Assembly: GCA_023159155.1 (NCBI GenBank)
Contig: JAJNNX010000004.1
Span: forward strand, 558,001-622,000
Direction: 5' to 3'
Length of the DNA: 64,000 nt
Origin: Ustulina deusta
Taxonomy: Eukaryota; Ascomycota; Sordariomycetes; Xylariales; Xylariaceae
A program made the position numbers and the translations under genes. Position 1 is the stretch's first letter. Each line of letters begins with the position of its first letter. Below, piece by piece: positions 24,254 to 36,326 of the stretch. The notes beneath the pieces are model-generated. The model had not been told where the DNA came from. It did no database searches and was given only the letters and a program-made list of their open reading frames with translations.

Positions 24254-25334
24254 ATGGCGGACCTCAATTTACAGGAAATCCACGATACCCTCATATCGGT
24301 GGCCCATGAGGCCGGCCGCATGATGCTGGCGGCAAATCCCACAGATATCGACAAGGGGACCAAGCTAAACTGTAAGTCGACGCTCAGCTGGGGAAAAAAA
24401 TACCCCGCCATCCTGCCCCTCCATGTTTTGATGTCATTCGCAATGGCTTCCCTCCCATGCCAGATTTGCATAAGCCCTGCCGAATTGAAATGCATTTGGT
24501 TGAGCCGGCGACGTCCGTACTAAAGCTGACCATCTAGCCGTCGACATTGTCACCGAAACCGACAAAGCGGTAGAAACGCTTGTGTCCTCGCGCCTCACAG
24601 CCGCCTACCCAACATTCGCCTTCGTGGGCGAGGAGACGTACAAGCCGGGCATACAAATCACAGCGGCGCCTACCTTCATCGTAGACCCCATCGACGGCAC
24701 CACGAACTTCGTACACGGATTCCCTAATGCCTGCATCTCGCTCGGCCTCGCTGTCGGCCGCATACCCGCCGTCGGCGTCGTTTACAACCCCTGGCAGGAC
24801 ACATTGTACAGTGCGATCCGCGGGCAAGGCGCATTCGTGACCGTCGGCGCGAACTGGGGCCTGGAAGGCGGCAAAGGGCGCAGGAGTAAGTTGCCGCTGG
24901 CGAAGAACTCCATCCCTCTTGTTGCATTGGATCAGAGTCTCGTCGGTGTCGAGTGGGGAAGCCACCGTGACGGCGTGAACTACGAGGTCAAGACCGAGGT
25001 CTTCAAGAAGCTATGTGCAGTGAAGGAGAATGGCGGCGCCATGGTGCACTCCTTGCGTAGCTTGGGAAGCGCCGCGCTCAACATTTGTGCTGTTGCGGCG
25101 GGCCAACTCGATCTGTATTGGGAAGGTGGGTGCTGGGCTTGGGACGTCTGCGCCGGTTGGGCCATTCTTTCTGAAGCCGGCGGTATCATGGCCGGCGGGA
25201 ATCCTGGAGTCTGGGAGCCCGAGCTTGACTCTCGGAAGTACCTTGCTGTTCGTGGCGCGCCGAGCGGGCAGGAGGAGATTATCGAGGAGTTTTGGGGCGT
25301 CATAGGGGATCGCAGAATGGAGTATGAAACCTAA
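24254..25334 (+). CDS. Inositol-1-monophosphatase family enzyme
   Basis: Two exons (24254-24371 and 24538-25334, intron 166 nt) encode 304 residues. The Mg2+-dependent, lithium-sensitive phosphatase fold is evident. The metal ligands are in VGEET (residues 69-73) and in the core motif VDPIDGTTNFVHGFP (Asp89, Asp92), and the second signature is WDVCAGWAILSEAGG in the C-terminal third. DIVTETDKAVETLV matches the usual D-x-V-T-x-x-D helix. Family members release inositol from inositol 1-phosphate. In fungi a paralogue near the quinate genes is also known (qutG type), but no quinate gene is nearby here, so the general assignment is safer. The splice restores NSVDIVTETD. All catalytic residues are present. 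Confidence 0.92.
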
Positions 25335-25584
25335 ATGGTGTTAAGAACACACCACCGCATGAGTGTGATATACCTAGATGGAAGGGGAAAATATGGCTGA
25401 GACAGGATTAGAAACATTCATAGTTCGCCGGATCAGGCAAGGGAGAAAGGAATTGCTCGATACACTGGAATGTGACTTTGTTTGAACACTGCGTCAAGTT
25501 AATAACCTTCAATTGACGTTCGATATATATATTGCATTCTGGCCTTTGCACAGATCCCTCGCATCATGTCACGATATCTTGATA

Positions 25585-27901
25585 ATGGCGTTCAGTGCCA
25601 TTAAAGAGACGTTCCATCGGGTCGCTACCCAACCTGGCTCAACGGCCAAGGAATGGGATAGGGAGGAACTTATTAGATGCCGTGCAACAGGTAAGTTGAA
25701 TTGCTATAATTACCTCTCGGTAGCGTGTGATAATACAGAGAGATTTCTGACAAAAACCTGCATAGCAACCGGGATCACGACGGAACCTAATCTAAAAGGA
25801 AGGGTTCATCCTATATTTACCGACTGGATTGAAACCAAATCAGAACTACGGGCAGAACTCGAGCAACCTATTCTACTAGCAAGTAAAATTCTCGAAGCGG
25901 TTGGGCTCCCCTGGGTATCCGATTTCCTGATCGACGACATATTCGACGAGAACTACCCAGGAAGAGAGCATGGTGGCTCCTCTATACCCATTCCCGCATA
26001 TGAAAAGAATACGACCCCTCGTTCAATTGTCAGATATCATCAAGCATGCCTGGCGACCCGAGAGAAGCAGAACAAGTGGAAGGGCACCGCGCGGGACACA
26101 CTCCGAAAGGATTTTCCAAAATTGATACAATGGCAAATAGATAAAGACATATTTCAACAGAGGGGCTGGAACGGATACACTTGTCGCCACCCGAGAGGCG
26201 ACCTGCCTCTCAGCGAGATTGATAAATATGAGACAATCGAGGAATTCGATAGCATCTCTCCACACAAGGGCTCCCGCAACTTAACAATTCTAGTAACGGC
26301 CGAGTACCCTGCCCGCTTGGCCGAGTTACGCCGCCAGGGGAAAGCCCGCGGCGAGGAATATCTGCTTACTGCGTTCATGGCAACGGTGACCATGTTGCAC
26401 GAGTACGTGATATTGATGCTAGGACATGGCACTCCCGCCCCGATTTCACGACGTTCGCTAACAGGTGCCTAATGCTAGGCTTGGCCACGCCATCTACTGG
26501 AAGGACCGTCGCTCCCTGACCTGGGATCTGCGGGAGCCATTCTACGGCGCCGATCTAGAGATGGAACTTGGTGATAGCTTCATCGCCGCTGTATTTGGGG
26601 GCTGGATCCCAGTTCCTGTGCGCGAACTTTCCAGACTACGAAAAGACTTCAGTTTTGCGGACGGTGTTGCGTGGCGACAGGCGCTAAACTGGGATCACCA
26701 TCGCATGAGACCAAAGTATCGCGCGCATTATTCTATTTCTGTAGATTAGTGCGTGTGCTTTCTTTCTTTCTCTTATGTTTCTCATTAAAGCCTAATGCAT
26801 TCACGTCTACGTCGACTCTTTCCTGACGAGGCAGTGTAGACTAACCTCTCGGCTTACAGTATTGCCCGTTTATTCACCGAAGCGAATTGGTCGATCACAC
26901 CCGACAAAGCAACGGAGTTGGTCCGCCCAAGGTTCTTGACCGGAAACAGCGTCGCATTGCGAACAATCGGTTTATACACGCCACTAGCGCAGTCAACCCG
27001 GCATGCAACGGCCGCCATCGCCGACTTCCACTGCCACGGCGATGGCTGGATCTGGAACCGACGACCTGGTGCTTGGTTCCGCATTCCGCAGTACGACGGT
27101 TGCATGTATCCGGAGCTCGAGTTGCCTACAGCAGGGGAGGACGCGATTTGCCCGAAGATGGCCACGGCAAGAGACCCAACATCACCTAATCTCTCGTCAG
27201 CAGTAAAGAGTGATCTAAAAGAACAAGAAGCCACAAGAACAAGAGCGAGATTTGCGACGGATGAAGGGAACAAAACAATGACTCAGACAGAATTACGGGT
27301 AAGAAGTGGAGACACATCACCACCGCTATTATTATCACCACCATTAAAGGCGACAGCAAGAGTAATGAAGACGAAGCTGAGCCCGAGAAAAAGCGAATAC
27401 AGCCCTAGGAAATTTGCGCCCGGGAGTCCGACCACGAAGATCCCACGACCTGTACTAAGTGGATCGCCAGTGCTGGGATACGATGTGGATGTCAGTGTAT
27501 CGCGAAAGAGGGATAGAGCAATGACGTCGCCGTTGGCACGGGGTAGAGCTTCTGGAGGCCAATTTCAACGAGAGCAACGACCACCGTCAGTCTCACCAGG
27601 CCAGGGTCAAGGGCAGAGGCCGCAGCACCCGGGAGGCAAACACCCGGGAAACCCGCGACAGTTACGGCGGGTACGTTATGGTAATGAAGACGATGAAGAT
27701 GAAGATATCCCATGTACAAGATGCAGTGGCATCAACCGCTACCACCACAATAACAACGACGACGACGTCGGGAACTACGATCGCAGCGAGATCTCGGTCG
27801 ACGAGCTCAAGAAGCGACTGTCTCAACTCATTGGGCTTTCGTTGACGGAGCTAGAAAAGTTGCTCGACGGGCCGCAATGCAGGACCGCAGGTGTCGAGTA
27901 A
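25585..27901 (+). CDS. Putative HELGH zinc-metallopeptidase-like protein
   Basis: This four-exon gene (25585-25690, 25766-26402, 26479-26748, 26860-27901) encodes 684 residues. The key point is the second intron (26403-26478, GTACGT..TAG with a CTAAC branch site). It divides a Glu codon, and the splice creates LHELGHAIYWKDRR, an HExxH zinc site at residues 247-251. About 25 residues on, LEMELGDSFIAAVFGG offers acidic residues (Glu275, Glu277) suitable as third ligand, the spacing of gluzincin-like peptidases. The catalytic region (about 30-380) is followed by a long Pro/Ser/Arg-rich, probably disordered tail. Near the end are a CTRC pair and an Asp/Asn-rich run, then the helix SVDELKKRLSQLIGLSLTELEKLL. 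No secretion signal is seen. The first intron (75 nt) is in frame without stops, so an isoform retaining it is possible. No named family is recognised; peptidase activity is inferred. Confidence 0.72.
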
Positions 27902-30900
27902 GCCTGCTGACATCTTACTTGGATCAGACGAACTACCTATACGATATGCGCATGGGACGGTATAGTCGGCTGGGATTACTGATAATATTAGGGACAGAGA
28001 CATGGAGTGCAGTATGCACTAATATAGAGATTGACAATTGAATGCCCACGGGATTTTTGGCCTGTACTGTCCTGATTCCTAGGCGACGAGTCTGAACCTA
28101 TTGCACCTACCTCAACGAACTGTGATTTGCATGTCGCTGGGGATCGAGGTGGACCGGATTGGGAGAGATTGCGGTTCCTGACGATGCAAGGGATTATTTT
28201 CAGTGGAACGAAATGATGCAGGTCATCCTGCACACCCGCCACAATCCAAGCGGTGGCTTTCGGCGTCCAGTATTCCAGCCATGGCTGTGGATTGGAGAAG
28301 AGATGTCGTCGAATGGGATCCCTTCACAGATGGTGAGCTGAAAAGAAACCATTTGCCGCATTGGCTTTTCGGGAAAAGCAACTATTTCGGGTAATGTTAC
28401 AAGTGGCTTAGGAGTAAGTACTATGTAAGTATGTAGGTACGCATGCCTAGGCAGGTACTAGTAGTGTAGACTACCTTCCTACGTGTGTACCTACCGTATG
28501 CGTCTGGAGGCGACACGTGCCTGAGAGAAAGCATGTTTGGCGCCGAAATGTGTGATGGAAGCGGCTGATCGCAAGCCACAATCGGGGAGATATTGAATTT
28601 CCATTCCGCGCGAGGTTTTCGATTGGTTCCGATAGGTAATTTTCCCCAAGATAGTGATGCCAAAAGTATACTCCTTATGCAGTCGATACCACTGTCATCA
28701 AATCCTTACGGCTAGAACTACGGTCTTCTGCTCCGGTTTCGTTCATCTATACTATGATATTTTTGCTGCGGCTGAGAGGTTGAACATATTTGGAAGCGGC
28801 CGAATGAATGAGCGTACCTGCACTACGTAGCTGTCTACAGTGGGCAGGTATACGCACAGTATGCACACCAGGGGATTGGCCACGCACTATACGTTGCGCG
28901 TAACAAGGGTCTTACCAAGATATCGGGTCAACTGGTACGACCTCTGCTCGAGTCCAATGGATTGACAACGTAAAATGAAGACATAGTACTGTACAACTTT
29001 ATCGGAGACACAACCTCTCCCTACACTGGGTATACGAGTACTACTATTAATATTTACTCCGCAGATTACCAATAATATCTCCCGTCACCCAATCTGGATA
29101 TACCGTCAGTCTGACGCTTATGCAGTACTGGGCCCGAAATACACATAACCCGACAATTATCGTGGCAGACAAGACAGGCCCAGGGATTGCCCTGAACCCT
29201 GTGCCCACGCAGCACGCGAGCTGGCGAGGTACGCCGACAGCACATCAGTCTGCCATCAGCTGCTGGGATTTGTATGCTCGTCAATATCCTTGGGTCCATA
29301 TTGAGTCATCTTGGGCTGCAAGTTGCCGAACATCGACCAACAAGGGGAATAAACAACAGAGCCGCTGCTGGCTCAGCCCAAACACCGATATGACGCGGGA
29401 AATGGGCTACCTACACTAGGTCGCTGCCTACCTAGTGTAAGCTGCAACATATGCCGGGGTAAAGCTGACTGCATACCCAGTACACTAACCTAGGACAGTG
29501 TGGCGCCGAGAGGATCGCCTGATAGGGCAGAGTCGGAGAAACGATTTTTTATTGGAATGCGCTCCACAACTCGGTACCGACTCTATAGGGGCATAGATCC
29601 TGAAAAGGAAAGAAATGTGAGGGCTGAGCCTCTAATTGTAGTGTTCGTGTAATGTAAAGTGATTGATTGACGTAGATCAGTGGTGGAGGACTAAGTCGAA
29701 GTACACTATACTACAGAAATCCGTTTAGATTACCAACTGTAGGCATTGCGTGGTGTGCACTAGTGTAGACAGTAGCGGAAGAGCAGTTGCCGGTATAACC
29801 GGCTGTCGCGAGATGGCATGACAGACATCACCAATCATAAAAATATTTTTCTGCTGGCCCGGTTTTCTGGAAGGCCAGAGGAATCTAGCGCACGGAACTA
29901 CTGCAGGAACCGCACGCAGTGGTGTTGTACCTACAGGTAGTATACCAATATGTAGGTAGGCCTGTATGTATCAGAAAGCCACTAGACCTGCAGTGAGGTG
30001 GCGCCGATGTAGTACGAGTATACAGCAGGTAGCCTTGAGACTGGGCGTGGAGCGCTGCGAGTAGGTACGGCCTCGATGTAAAGATACTAGTAGATTGCAC
30101 TTCGTTGATCGTGCATGGTGGTGCACGCAAACTGGTTCGTGAGTGCTACTCTATGAAGCGCAGTTGGCAATGTAGTCATCGATGAAATAACCCGAAAGGA
30201 AGCATGTAGCTGTTGTCGTACAAGACAGCACTGTCAAACATCCATGATGGCTAACCACATGGACAGCACCTGTTATGTGAAGCATCCCGGCAATAAACCG
30301 AACCGACTTGACAGATAAGAGAGACAGACAGTTGCATACCGGCGGTGTAACAGGACACAACAGGAGGTCCCAAAGTGTGTACCAAGTATGCCATCGCTGT
30401 TCAGGAGAAGACAAAAGTATAAGGGAAAGTAAGTGTAGGGAGTTAAGTATGCAAAATAAGGGTTTTAATCTGATACTTGATTTACACCTAAAAATAAGAT
30501 GGGATGGCTTTTGTTGACGAATAGCTGAGGATAGGTAGTTCACGTTATGAGAGATGCTCGGCTTATTGGGTGACACTCGACAGCGATGGGTAGCTAAAGA
30601 AGTTTGGTTCTACCGGTAACTTATTCAACGGCTCATTGAGCTTCCCACCACAATTCATTTCTAAATAGGTAGTTCAGGCCTGCCTGCCACTGCGGACCTC
30701 CAGACACCCGCAGGTTGTGTGTGCACCAGCGACCTCGCAAAGATTTCCCAAATTTGACTAGTATTGCGTCATTATTGGTGGGCTATCGTCACCATTGCAA
30801 TGAGAAGGAAAACATCTCGTCGCACAACCTCAATACCAAGAGATGAGCATCACTATGGTTGCTCGCCCAGCCTAAACCAGACGTTCAGCTATGAGGTTCC

Positions 30901-33059
30901 CTTGGAGCCTCCAGCATCTCAGTGGTCGCCTAGTGGTACATGGGAATTAATAACAAGAATCCGAGCGTAACTGAGGCTCTTGTGATTTTATACCTATTGC
31001 ACATATGGAAAGCGTGCTGGACCAGCAACAGCTATCATCAGAAAAAATAACTTGCCGCCTTTAGTCTGACCTACCTACCTACGTCAAATTACTCGCGACA
31101 TATCTGGCAATGAATACTACCCTGGAATATATGAGAATGACGTTTAGTGTCTGCACGTCGTTGATTCGCCGGACCGGTCAGGGATTAGAGGCAACGCGAA
31201 CGCGTTCTTAGCACCAATTCAAAATATGATTAGATAGAGCCCCCCTGAGCGGCATCAAACGTAACAACCGGTGAGAAAAAAATGAAGTTGATGATAATTG
31301 GACGTTGTTGCATGGCTGACACGCAAACCCATATCTAGAAAAGGGAAACTCGACGCACACACACAGACGTACAACTGCCGCCAGGAGTGCAGGGGAAGAC
31401 CCCAAAAGGGAGCAGTTCGCTGACACAATGACGCGCGTTACTGGGTGTTGTGCGATTTAATATCGGTCTTGTGAATGGTAGAGTTCCATATGCGGTACGG
31501 TTGCCTTGGACTGCCGATGGGCATCCTGGGCTGAGGCTCAAGATTGGAGCTCGCTTCATGTTTGAGTGGCGGTTCCATGCGCCCACTGAGGAGAATGTAT
31601 TGTGGCCAGGGTGGCCTACATATGGAGACGAGGCAGGTATACTGTCCCAGTAGGTATCCGATTGCTAAGGTACCCTTCGAAATACATGAAAATTGGTCCC
31701 AACCTCCTGGCAATTCTGATTATAAGTTCCGGGAGTAGTAGGTACCTAAACTAAAAACACAAAAGCCCTATCTCCCGTTTTGTACGATGGAGAAGTTGTT
31801 CTTAAATTGGGAGTTTCCCTGGACAGATCAGTAAACATGGTGTTTTCGGCTGACAACCTGGAAGCTGAACGCCTAATCGACAAGGTGGTGCAACAGAGAG
31901 AAATGAACTACGTAGTTGGAAAAAAATACAATGCATGCTGGTAGAGTAGTGCCCGAAAGGTGGTCGAGCTACGAATACACCTTTCGCCTGTGTTGCGATC
32001 TCGATTAATCATACTTAGGTGATGTTTACATATATATACCGAGTGGGCGAAGCACCCATCTGAGAGTCCCGCCCCTTCTTAGCAGATTCTTAGTATACAC
32101 TTAGGTACACCACCTACACTTGTATCCCTGGCGAAGCTGCTAAAGGATCCCCGGACCGGCCCCGACAGATTGTGTCACTGCTGCAGGGGGGTTCTTCAGA
32201 CAGAGCCCTTCACTCCACACTCCATCCACTGCTGTACTACCCGGTACCGCAGCTCCCTTCCCACTGCTCCAACACCCTCCGTCTCCACGCTGCATACATA
32301 TAGATACTACCTTATGTACCTCCTCCAATCATGATACATACTCTGTCCCAGTACACATCACTCTATTCGAGGACCTTTCTCTAATCTCTCACCTTACCAA
32401 CGCGAACTTGGGTCCCTTTCTTTGCCGCACTTGGCCAATCACCCATCATGTTGTCGCGGCAATAGGGTCCAGCATTCTTAATAGTCGGATCGTTATATAC
32501 ATCACGTAGCGCTGTATTTTCTCCGCTCTCATCCGCAGCACCGCCTGACTATGTTTCATCCCCTCCAACCTCTTCAAAATCTATCGTTCCACCTCGGCTT
32601 GAATATAATACAGTCCACTCTGTTCTATTTGATCGGCTCTACCGTAGCGTATCCGAGCGTTCGGCAGCCAATTTTCATTAAGGGAGGCGATCTCGTTTTC
32701 TGAGATCTAAGACCCGACTATCCCTTTCAAGTTGAGAACCAAGGTTGCATACACAATACAGTCAGCAACACTGCAGGTGGTTTGCTTATTGTTGTTGCTT
32801 CATTTAACTATAAGCCAGCTCTCTCGACCAGCATTCATTTTCGCGCCCGTCCTGACTTTACTTGAATCTTTTATTCACTTCGCCGTCGAGACTGTGGTTT
32901 CATTTCGAAGCCGCTTTCTCGATTTCACATGTTAACCCGGCTCTTCTCTGAACACATCGCGCTTTCGAATCTTCGTTCTCCCCCGGCATCCGCGAGCTTA
33001 GAACACGCCAAAAAGCTTAGCTGTATCCCTGGTACCTATTAACCCCCAAGTTGCAAACG
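27902..33059. other. Gene-poor region
   Basis: This 5.2-kb stretch has only short, overlapping open frames without recognised domains. It contains the TACACTAG hairpin at 29412-29439, another copy at 29760, and TACCTAGG-type motifs near 28430-28460 and 29935-29965. The last ~600 bp (from about 32430) is CT-rich and probably the promoter and leader of the PH-domain gene. I see no tRNA or transposon motif. Confidence 0.55.
29412..29439. repeat. Hairpin formed by two TACACTAGG copies
   Basis: TACACTAGG (29412-29420) and its reverse complement CCTAGTGTA (29431-29439) are separated by 10 nt, giving a perfect 9-bp stem. This is the only place in the window where two copies of the TACACTAG motif face each other. 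Confidence 0.75.
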
Positions 33060-35543
33060 ATGGCAATGGGCGAAGTACAACTTCAAACCTCTTCAGGCAA
33101 CGCTTCAGATGCACTCTATGAGCGGCCAATTAGTCGACGACGAGCACGACCACCTAACATTGATTTTGTTCAAAATGAGAACAGAATACCACTTCGAGCT
33201 GAAAAGCCAATGAAAAGAGAGTCAAAGATCGGGTTAAGGGGTATATTTACTAGGACAAAGGCTGGAAAGGCGGACAAAGTTGTCGAGGAACCTTCTTCAC
33301 GAATCACATCACGGCCTCCAGGCATCCGAGCTTCCCTGGCAGATTTCGGCAATTGGCCGTATAGGCTACATTCGTCCCGCTCAGAGGCGTCTCTTGTTAG
33401 CCCAGCGTCAGCCGACCCGCGCTCGACTCCTGCCAACCTTGTTAGTCCGTATTCACCACAAAGCAATTCTAGCACAGATAGGCTTCAACCAGCTATGCCC
33501 TTGCACGGCCGAGTTGTGGCTAAGCCATGGAACCCGCCCCCCCTCTTCCAAGTTTACCCGCAAGCAGTAAAGCATGCGACCTTACCAGTCTGCAGTATCC
33601 CTGTGGAAACGCTTGCGCGGTACAGCGAGACGAGGACTAATGAATTTATTCAAGGGCCCGGCATGAGAAACTCAGAGTACGGTAATGACTCCAATCTCAA
33701 AGTCAAGGGCGATACATTGAAGAAGAAGCAAAGGCTTGCTGGTCTTAGGAACTTGTCGGAATGGACGAGCAAAATATTTGTCCTAGTCACTTCTGGATAC
33801 TTGCTCCAATACGCCGCGGAAGGTACCTTTAATCGTGTACCGGAAAAAATCTTGCAGCTGACACCAACGTCCGCCGCCTATGCCAGTGATCTTATTCCTG
33901 GGAAACACTGGGTTTTACAGGTAGCTTCAACCACGGATGCTGACGGAAACACATTTGTGAGCCCCAAGTCTCGTCGGCCAAAACTTTCAATAAGGGACAA
34001 CAGACATGTTTCCAATATGTTGCTCGTCTTTGAAAACCCTGAAAGTATGGATAACTGGTTGGCAATCCTCCGAAGAGAGATAGAATTTCACGGTGGCAAG
34101 AGGAGGATGTCAGAGACGGGGAAGGTGGAAGCTGATGATCTAGCTTCCGAGTTAAAAGCACAACATAGTCAAAGGACTATTGTTGTCAAGGATCGTGATC
34201 GATTCTCGCGCATAATCCCACGGGACTTCTCTTACATACCAGAGAATTCTCTGATTGATCCTACAGAAAGTAGTTTTGCTATTTCTCTTCCTCACCGACT
34301 TTCCACTTACACAATCGATAATGGTTCGCCGACAGCTAGCTTGGTCTCATCTGACGGTCAACGTCTTGATAACTTGCGGGACAGTAGCAGCACTCATCGA
34401 TTCTCGTACATGTCTTCTGGACAGAGAACGATGGTCACCTCAGAAGGCTCATCCCCGGCTTGTTCCCCGACCCGAGCGAGTTTTTCTAGTCAAGGGGAGG
34501 ATTTGCTGCCTCTCCAAAGCCTGCCAGAAGTCCGTTTACGGCCGAATGCTGTAGCCATTGCGAACCGGAGACAATCAATGCAGACTTTGATCTCATCATT
34601 CGAAGCACCGATAGAACAAAGTTCCCGCCCATATGCTCATCCTACTGTAGCTCTGGGTCATGAGAATGAGCAGCTAAACGGACCGAGTGTTCCAAATTTC
34701 AGTATACCTCACGCGGCCAGCAAGCGATTTTCGTTGAACACATCAGTATCTAGTGGCTTAAGTTATCTCCCACAAACAATCGAACATGATAGGAACGGCA
34801 AAATATCACGAAAACCCCCACCGACAGCACTTTTGATGTCAAGGCCCCTTTCAATAGTGATTGATCAGCCATCCCCAGGATCTCCCTGTTCACCAAACTC
34901 ATTATCAAGGTCGGTCGACTCTTGCCAGAGCAGTACACTTGAATCAAAATATGCAGCATCTGCTCTCGGCAGCTCTTCCGAGAAAAGTACTTTGAATCAG
35001 CTGTATCTGCCTAGACGCCCTGCTCAAATTCAGCCTTCTCGGCCAGACAGTATGAATGAAACCACTAGTGATACATACAGTCAAATCGTCCCAAACTCCG
35101 GAGTCGATATACGTGTCGGCGGGGACGATACTAGAACGGACGAGCATATGCCCAGGGCAGCTTCATCTCTTGATTCATACAGCGCGCGACGGAGGCTCTC
35201 AGGAATCTCGCTAAACAAGGATTCATTGTACAAGAGATCTAGTTTGTTAAGTGAAAGTCGTTCCTTTCAAAACCTATCCTATTCGCCGACCAATATGGAT
35301 GAGGCGAGGCCGACTCTGGCTGACAACAAGGCTAATCTCGTGGTCAAATCATCGTGTGCGCCAAAGCGGTCCGCCCCGTCGCTCCGAGCTCTTCCTCAAC
35401 CCCTCACGATAGACTTGCAAGAAAAGTCTATTACAGCTAGGAGGAGTATGCCTCAATTGAACGAGGGACCACCGCTAGCACCACCTCCAAGCTGCGCACT
35501 TCCCCCTCTCCCCCGAAAATATTCGGCGGGACACACAGCATAA
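33060..35543 (+). CDS. PH-domain-containing protein
   Basis: This single-exon protein of 827 residues has one recognisable folded region, at about residues 233-342, reading as a pleckstrin-homology-like domain. A first strand TSKIFVLVTSGYLLQYA leads through KHWVLQVAS to the C-terminal helix ESMDNWLAILRREIEF with its conserved Trp. The N-terminal 230 residues and the C-terminal 480 are Ser/Pro/Arg-rich and probably disordered, with many short SP and RSxS sites. The C terminus is proline-rich (LAPPPSCALPPLP). PH domains bind phosphoinositides or partner proteins at membranes. The disordered flanks suggest an adaptor in signalling or cell polarity, which is inference. The start was placed at the first ATG (MAMGEVQL) after a 600-bp CT-rich leader. 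The gene is intact and full length. Confidence 0.8.
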   Translation: MAMGEVQLQTSSGNASDALYERPISRRRARPPNIDFVQNENRIPLRAEKPMKRESKIGLRGIFTRTKAGKADKVVEEPSSRITSRPPGIRASLADFGNWPYRLHSSRSEASLVSPASADPRSTPANLVSPYSPQSNSSTDRLQPAMPLHGRVVAKPWNPPPLFQVYPQAVKHATLPVCSIPVETLARYSETRTNEFIQGPGMRNSEYGNDSNLKVKGDTLKKKQRLAGLRNLSEWTSKIFVLVTSGYLLQYAAEGTFNRVPEKILQLTPTSAAYASDLIPGKHWVLQVASTTDADGNTFVSPKSRRPKLSIRDNRHVSNMLLVFENPESMDNWLAILRREIEFHGGKRRMSETGKVEADDLASELKAQHSQRTIVVKDRDRFSRIIPRDFSYIPENSLIDPTESSFAISLPHRLSTYTIDNGSPTASLVSSDGQRLDNLRDSSSTHRFSYMSSGQRTMVTSEGSSPACSPTRASFSSQGEDLLPLQSLPEVRLRPNAVAIANRRQSMQTLISSFEAPIEQSSRPYAHPTVALGHENEQLNGPSVPNFSIPHAASKRFSLNTSVSSGLSYLPQTIEHDRNGKISRKPPPTALLMSRPLSIVIDQPSPGSPCSPNSLSRSVDSCQSSTLESKYAASALGSSSEKSTLNQLYLPRRPAQIQPSRPDSMNETTSDTYSQIVPNSGVDIRVGGDDTRTDEHMPRAASSLDSYSARRRLSGISLNKDSLYKRSSLLSESRSFQNLSYSPTNMDEARPTLADNKANLVVKSSCAPKRSAPSLRALPQPLTIDLQEKSITARRSMPQLNEGPPLAPPPSCALPPLPRKYSAGHTA

Positions 35544-36326
35544 AAGCTTGACATGACAGTGCATAGTATTTATCTTTTGTTATATCAACATCGATGTTTC
35601 ATTTCATGTATATTACGCTCATGACGATTTGTATGATGGTCTTGATCTGGTTTGGGAGCCAGCGGGGGGCGTTTGTACCGATGGAACTGGCATGGCGGGG
35701 TATTATCACGAGTTTACACGATGGGACGATGTTTTTGACAACGGGCTATTTGGAAATGTATACTACCGGCAGCATGCAAACAAGCATAGCCAGATCAAGG
35801 TTGTCTGGGCTCTACTTTCGTATTCTTCCACAGTTTTACATTTTATAGGAGCGATGATCTTTCTTCGAATGCGTTTAGCTCCGATTATTAAGTATTTTTC
35901 GTGACCGACACCCTATTCGATAGATGCTATGCCGGCGTGTATGATATACTAGGTGGCTTATGCTGGTGGCGGGACGGCTTGGTCAAGACAACTTGAAGAG
36001 ACGCGAAGGTACAGGGGACAAGTGTCTAAGTAGGTACCTATTAAAGTTACCCCTCTACCTACCTAGGTAGGTACGGTGCCGCCTGCACGCCAACCTTACC
36101 TATAGTTATCTCCATAGTAAATACCCACTGAATTGCACTACGCAATCGGACTTAAGAATTAAACAGATAATGCGCGGGGCAACTTGTTCGCCCCACACAG
36201 CCTTGTGTTTGCCTCAGAATTATTTCTCAATCGCAAAAATCACATTTGACGACAAAAATATCAACATATACCGTCATACTAGGCCCGACCTTGGACCCGT
36301 TGCCCAGATTCGCACTACAGATAAAC
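35544..36326. other. Intergenic region
   Basis: This holds the 3' untranslated region of the PH-domain gene and the promoter of eIF3g. A cluster of TAAGTAGGTACC and ACCTACCTAGGTAGGTAC motifs sits at about 36028-36075. Two 84- and 91-codon frames after 35594 overlap each other and lack domain features; I treat them as 3' UTR. Confidence 0.55.
36028..36075. repeat. ACCTACCTAGGTAGGTAC palindromic cluster
   Basis: ACCTACCTAGGTAGGT is a perfect palindrome and is preceded by a TAGGTACCTA copy. It is located upstream of the eIF3g start and belongs to the same motif family as the clusters near 23.9 kb and 28.4 kb. Confidence 0.7.
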
